NCBI GenBank assembly: GCA_015904055.1
Contig: JABMDE010000085.1
Location: 1-5,970, forward strand
Direction of reading: 5' to 3'
From: Nitrospira sp.
GTDB taxonomy: Bacteria > Nitrospirota > Nitrospiria > Nitrospirales > Nitrospiraceae
Length of the DNA: 5,970 nt
The first letter of the stretch is position 1, and each line of letters opens with the position of its first letter. Below, in pieces: positions 5,327 through 5,970 of the stretch. The notes beneath the pieces are model-generated. The model was not told the origin of the DNA, did no database searches, and worked only from the letters and a program-made list of their open reading frames with translations. The position numbers and the translations under genes are program-made.

Positions 5327-5970
5327 TTATCGGCGGTTGCTGTTGAGATTGGAATCTCCGATGGAAGGACCGACTCCGCGACGTGGAATGGTCGATGATC
5401 CGTCGCGATTCTGCGCATTGTCGACTTCGAATCCGGTGCTACTGTCAATTGTGGTGTCTTGAAGGTCTGTTCCTGACCGATGGGGTAATTGGCTGTCATG
5501 AATGTCGTCGCCTCTCCGTGGACGTAGCGATTCTCCGACGTTACTGTACGGAGAGACTGACGCTCCGATATCCGCGCCGAAGTTTGCATTTAGCTTGGTG
5601 TCTTCAATGTCTCCGCCGATCTTGGGACGCAATGTGGTGTCCTGAATATCCATGCCTGTGGGCGCCGCCGACGGTGGCTTCTTTGCGTTGAACTCTTTTT
5701 TGATCGCTTCCCGCTCGGCTTCTATCTGCTGCCGGATCCGGCCGCTTTGCTCATATTCTGCTTTGTCGACACCTTGTTGAGTTTCGCGCAAGTTATCGAG
5801 CCGTTCTTTGAGGGAAAGTAAGTCATTCCTCGCTCGTGCGACTGTGCCGACGATTTCGCTGAGGGTGAATTGACGGGCGAACGTTCCGAGTTTTGGGGCA
5901 ACGCCGGCGCCACCGCCAAGCCCCGTGTTTCCGGATCCAACTCCGAACCCAGTCGAGTTGAAAATGCCTT
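5327..5970 (-). CDS. Unrecognised protein with coiled-coil and 13-residue repeats, 5' end outside window
   Basis: The frame is open from the right edge to TAA at 5329-5327, giving 213 visible residues without a start; a TTG at 5791 lies inside coding-quality sequence and is unlikely to be the start. Visible parts in order: a Gly-rich stretch (about visible residues 7-28, including GLGGGAGV); a charged, probably coiled-coil helix (about 36-98, including LLSLKERLDNL and IEAEREAIKKEF); a Pro/Ala linker; then degenerate 13-residue repeats with core G-x-D-I-x-D-T (about 105-178); and a polar tail with one more relic of the motif (GPSIGDSNL). No membrane helix or catalytic motif appears in this part. 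I do not recognise the family. It converges on the lipoprotein gene with only 12 bases between stops. It could be a structural, surface or scaffold protein, but nothing here decides that. Confidence 0.7.
   Translation of the reverse strand, partial: GIFNSTGFGVGSGNTGLGGGAGVAPKLGTFARQFTLSEIVGTVARARNDLLSLKERLDNLRETQQGVDKAEYEQSGRIRQQIEAEREAIKKEFNAKKPPSAAPTGMDIQDTTLRPKIGGDIEDTKLNANFGADIGASVSPYSNVGESLRPRRGDDIHDSQLPHRSGTDLQDTTIDSSTGFEVDNAQNRDGSSTIPRRGVGPSIGDSNLNSNRR
5435..5656 (-). repeat. 39-base coding tandem repeat (13-residue unit)
   Basis: In the unrecognised minus-strand gene, units of 13 residues run in register: GMDIQDTTLRPKI, GGDIEDTKLNANF, then a diverged 22-residue stretch beginning GADIGASV, then GDDIHDSQLPHRS and GTDLQDTTIDSST. 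A further weak copy begins GFEVDNAQ. Consensus: G-x-D-[IL]-x-D-[ST]-x-[LI] followed by four variable residues. The DNA copies differ at many positions, so the repeat is old and kept at protein level. Confidence 0.75.

Noticed and set aside
5722..5940. Minus-strand frame of 72 codons near the right edge
   Set aside because: It overlaps, in another frame, the repeat-protein gene, whose coiled-coil translation is much more protein-like over the same bases.

Overview
The window looks like chromosomal DNA of a free-living, GC-rich (about 60 %) Gram-negative bacterium. A lipoprotein, a full-length YajQ and a CstA-type transporter fit that. The mix of a DUF433/DUF5615 pair, an Asp-box lipoprotein and the codon use would suit Nitrospirota or a similar environmental lineage, but that assignment is inference only. 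No RNA gene, CRISPR array, transposase or complete mobile element was found.

Left part (1-1500) is accessory DNA. A minus-strand orphan gene (75-707) for a 210-residue protein with one N-terminal membrane helix sits in DNA of only about 40-45 % G+C. Next is a short plus-strand fragment (826-951) that encodes a diverged copy of the CstA N-terminus and then stops. Abutting it is a minus-strand toxin-antitoxin-like pair: a DUF433 antitoxin (1495-1262) followed by a DUF5615 PIN-like toxin (1265-948), with overlapping GTGA stop and start. The pair therefore lies between the 5' end of a dead cstA copy and the 5' end of the intact cstA.

Centre (1521-4232) is core metabolism. An intact cstA (carbon starvation / peptide or pyruvate transporter family) is followed by about 200 bases holding an imperfect inverted repeat. 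Then comes yajQ, a nucleotide-binding protein of the YajQ family, with a strong ribosome binding site and a GTG start.

Right part (4295-5970): 62 bases after yajQ is a lipoprotein with seven Asp-box repeats, which predicts a seven-bladed beta-propeller. Convergent with it, only 12 bases away, is the 3' end of an unrecognised minus-strand gene. Its product has a glycine-rich segment, a charged helical segment, and then a degenerate 13-residue tandem repeat with the core G-x-D-I-x-D-T. That gene runs off the right edge.

The window does not show an obvious new multi-gene system. The observations most worth following are the cstA relic next to the toxin-antitoxin pair, the 13-residue repeat protein, the low-GC orphan gene and the inverted repeat before yajQ.
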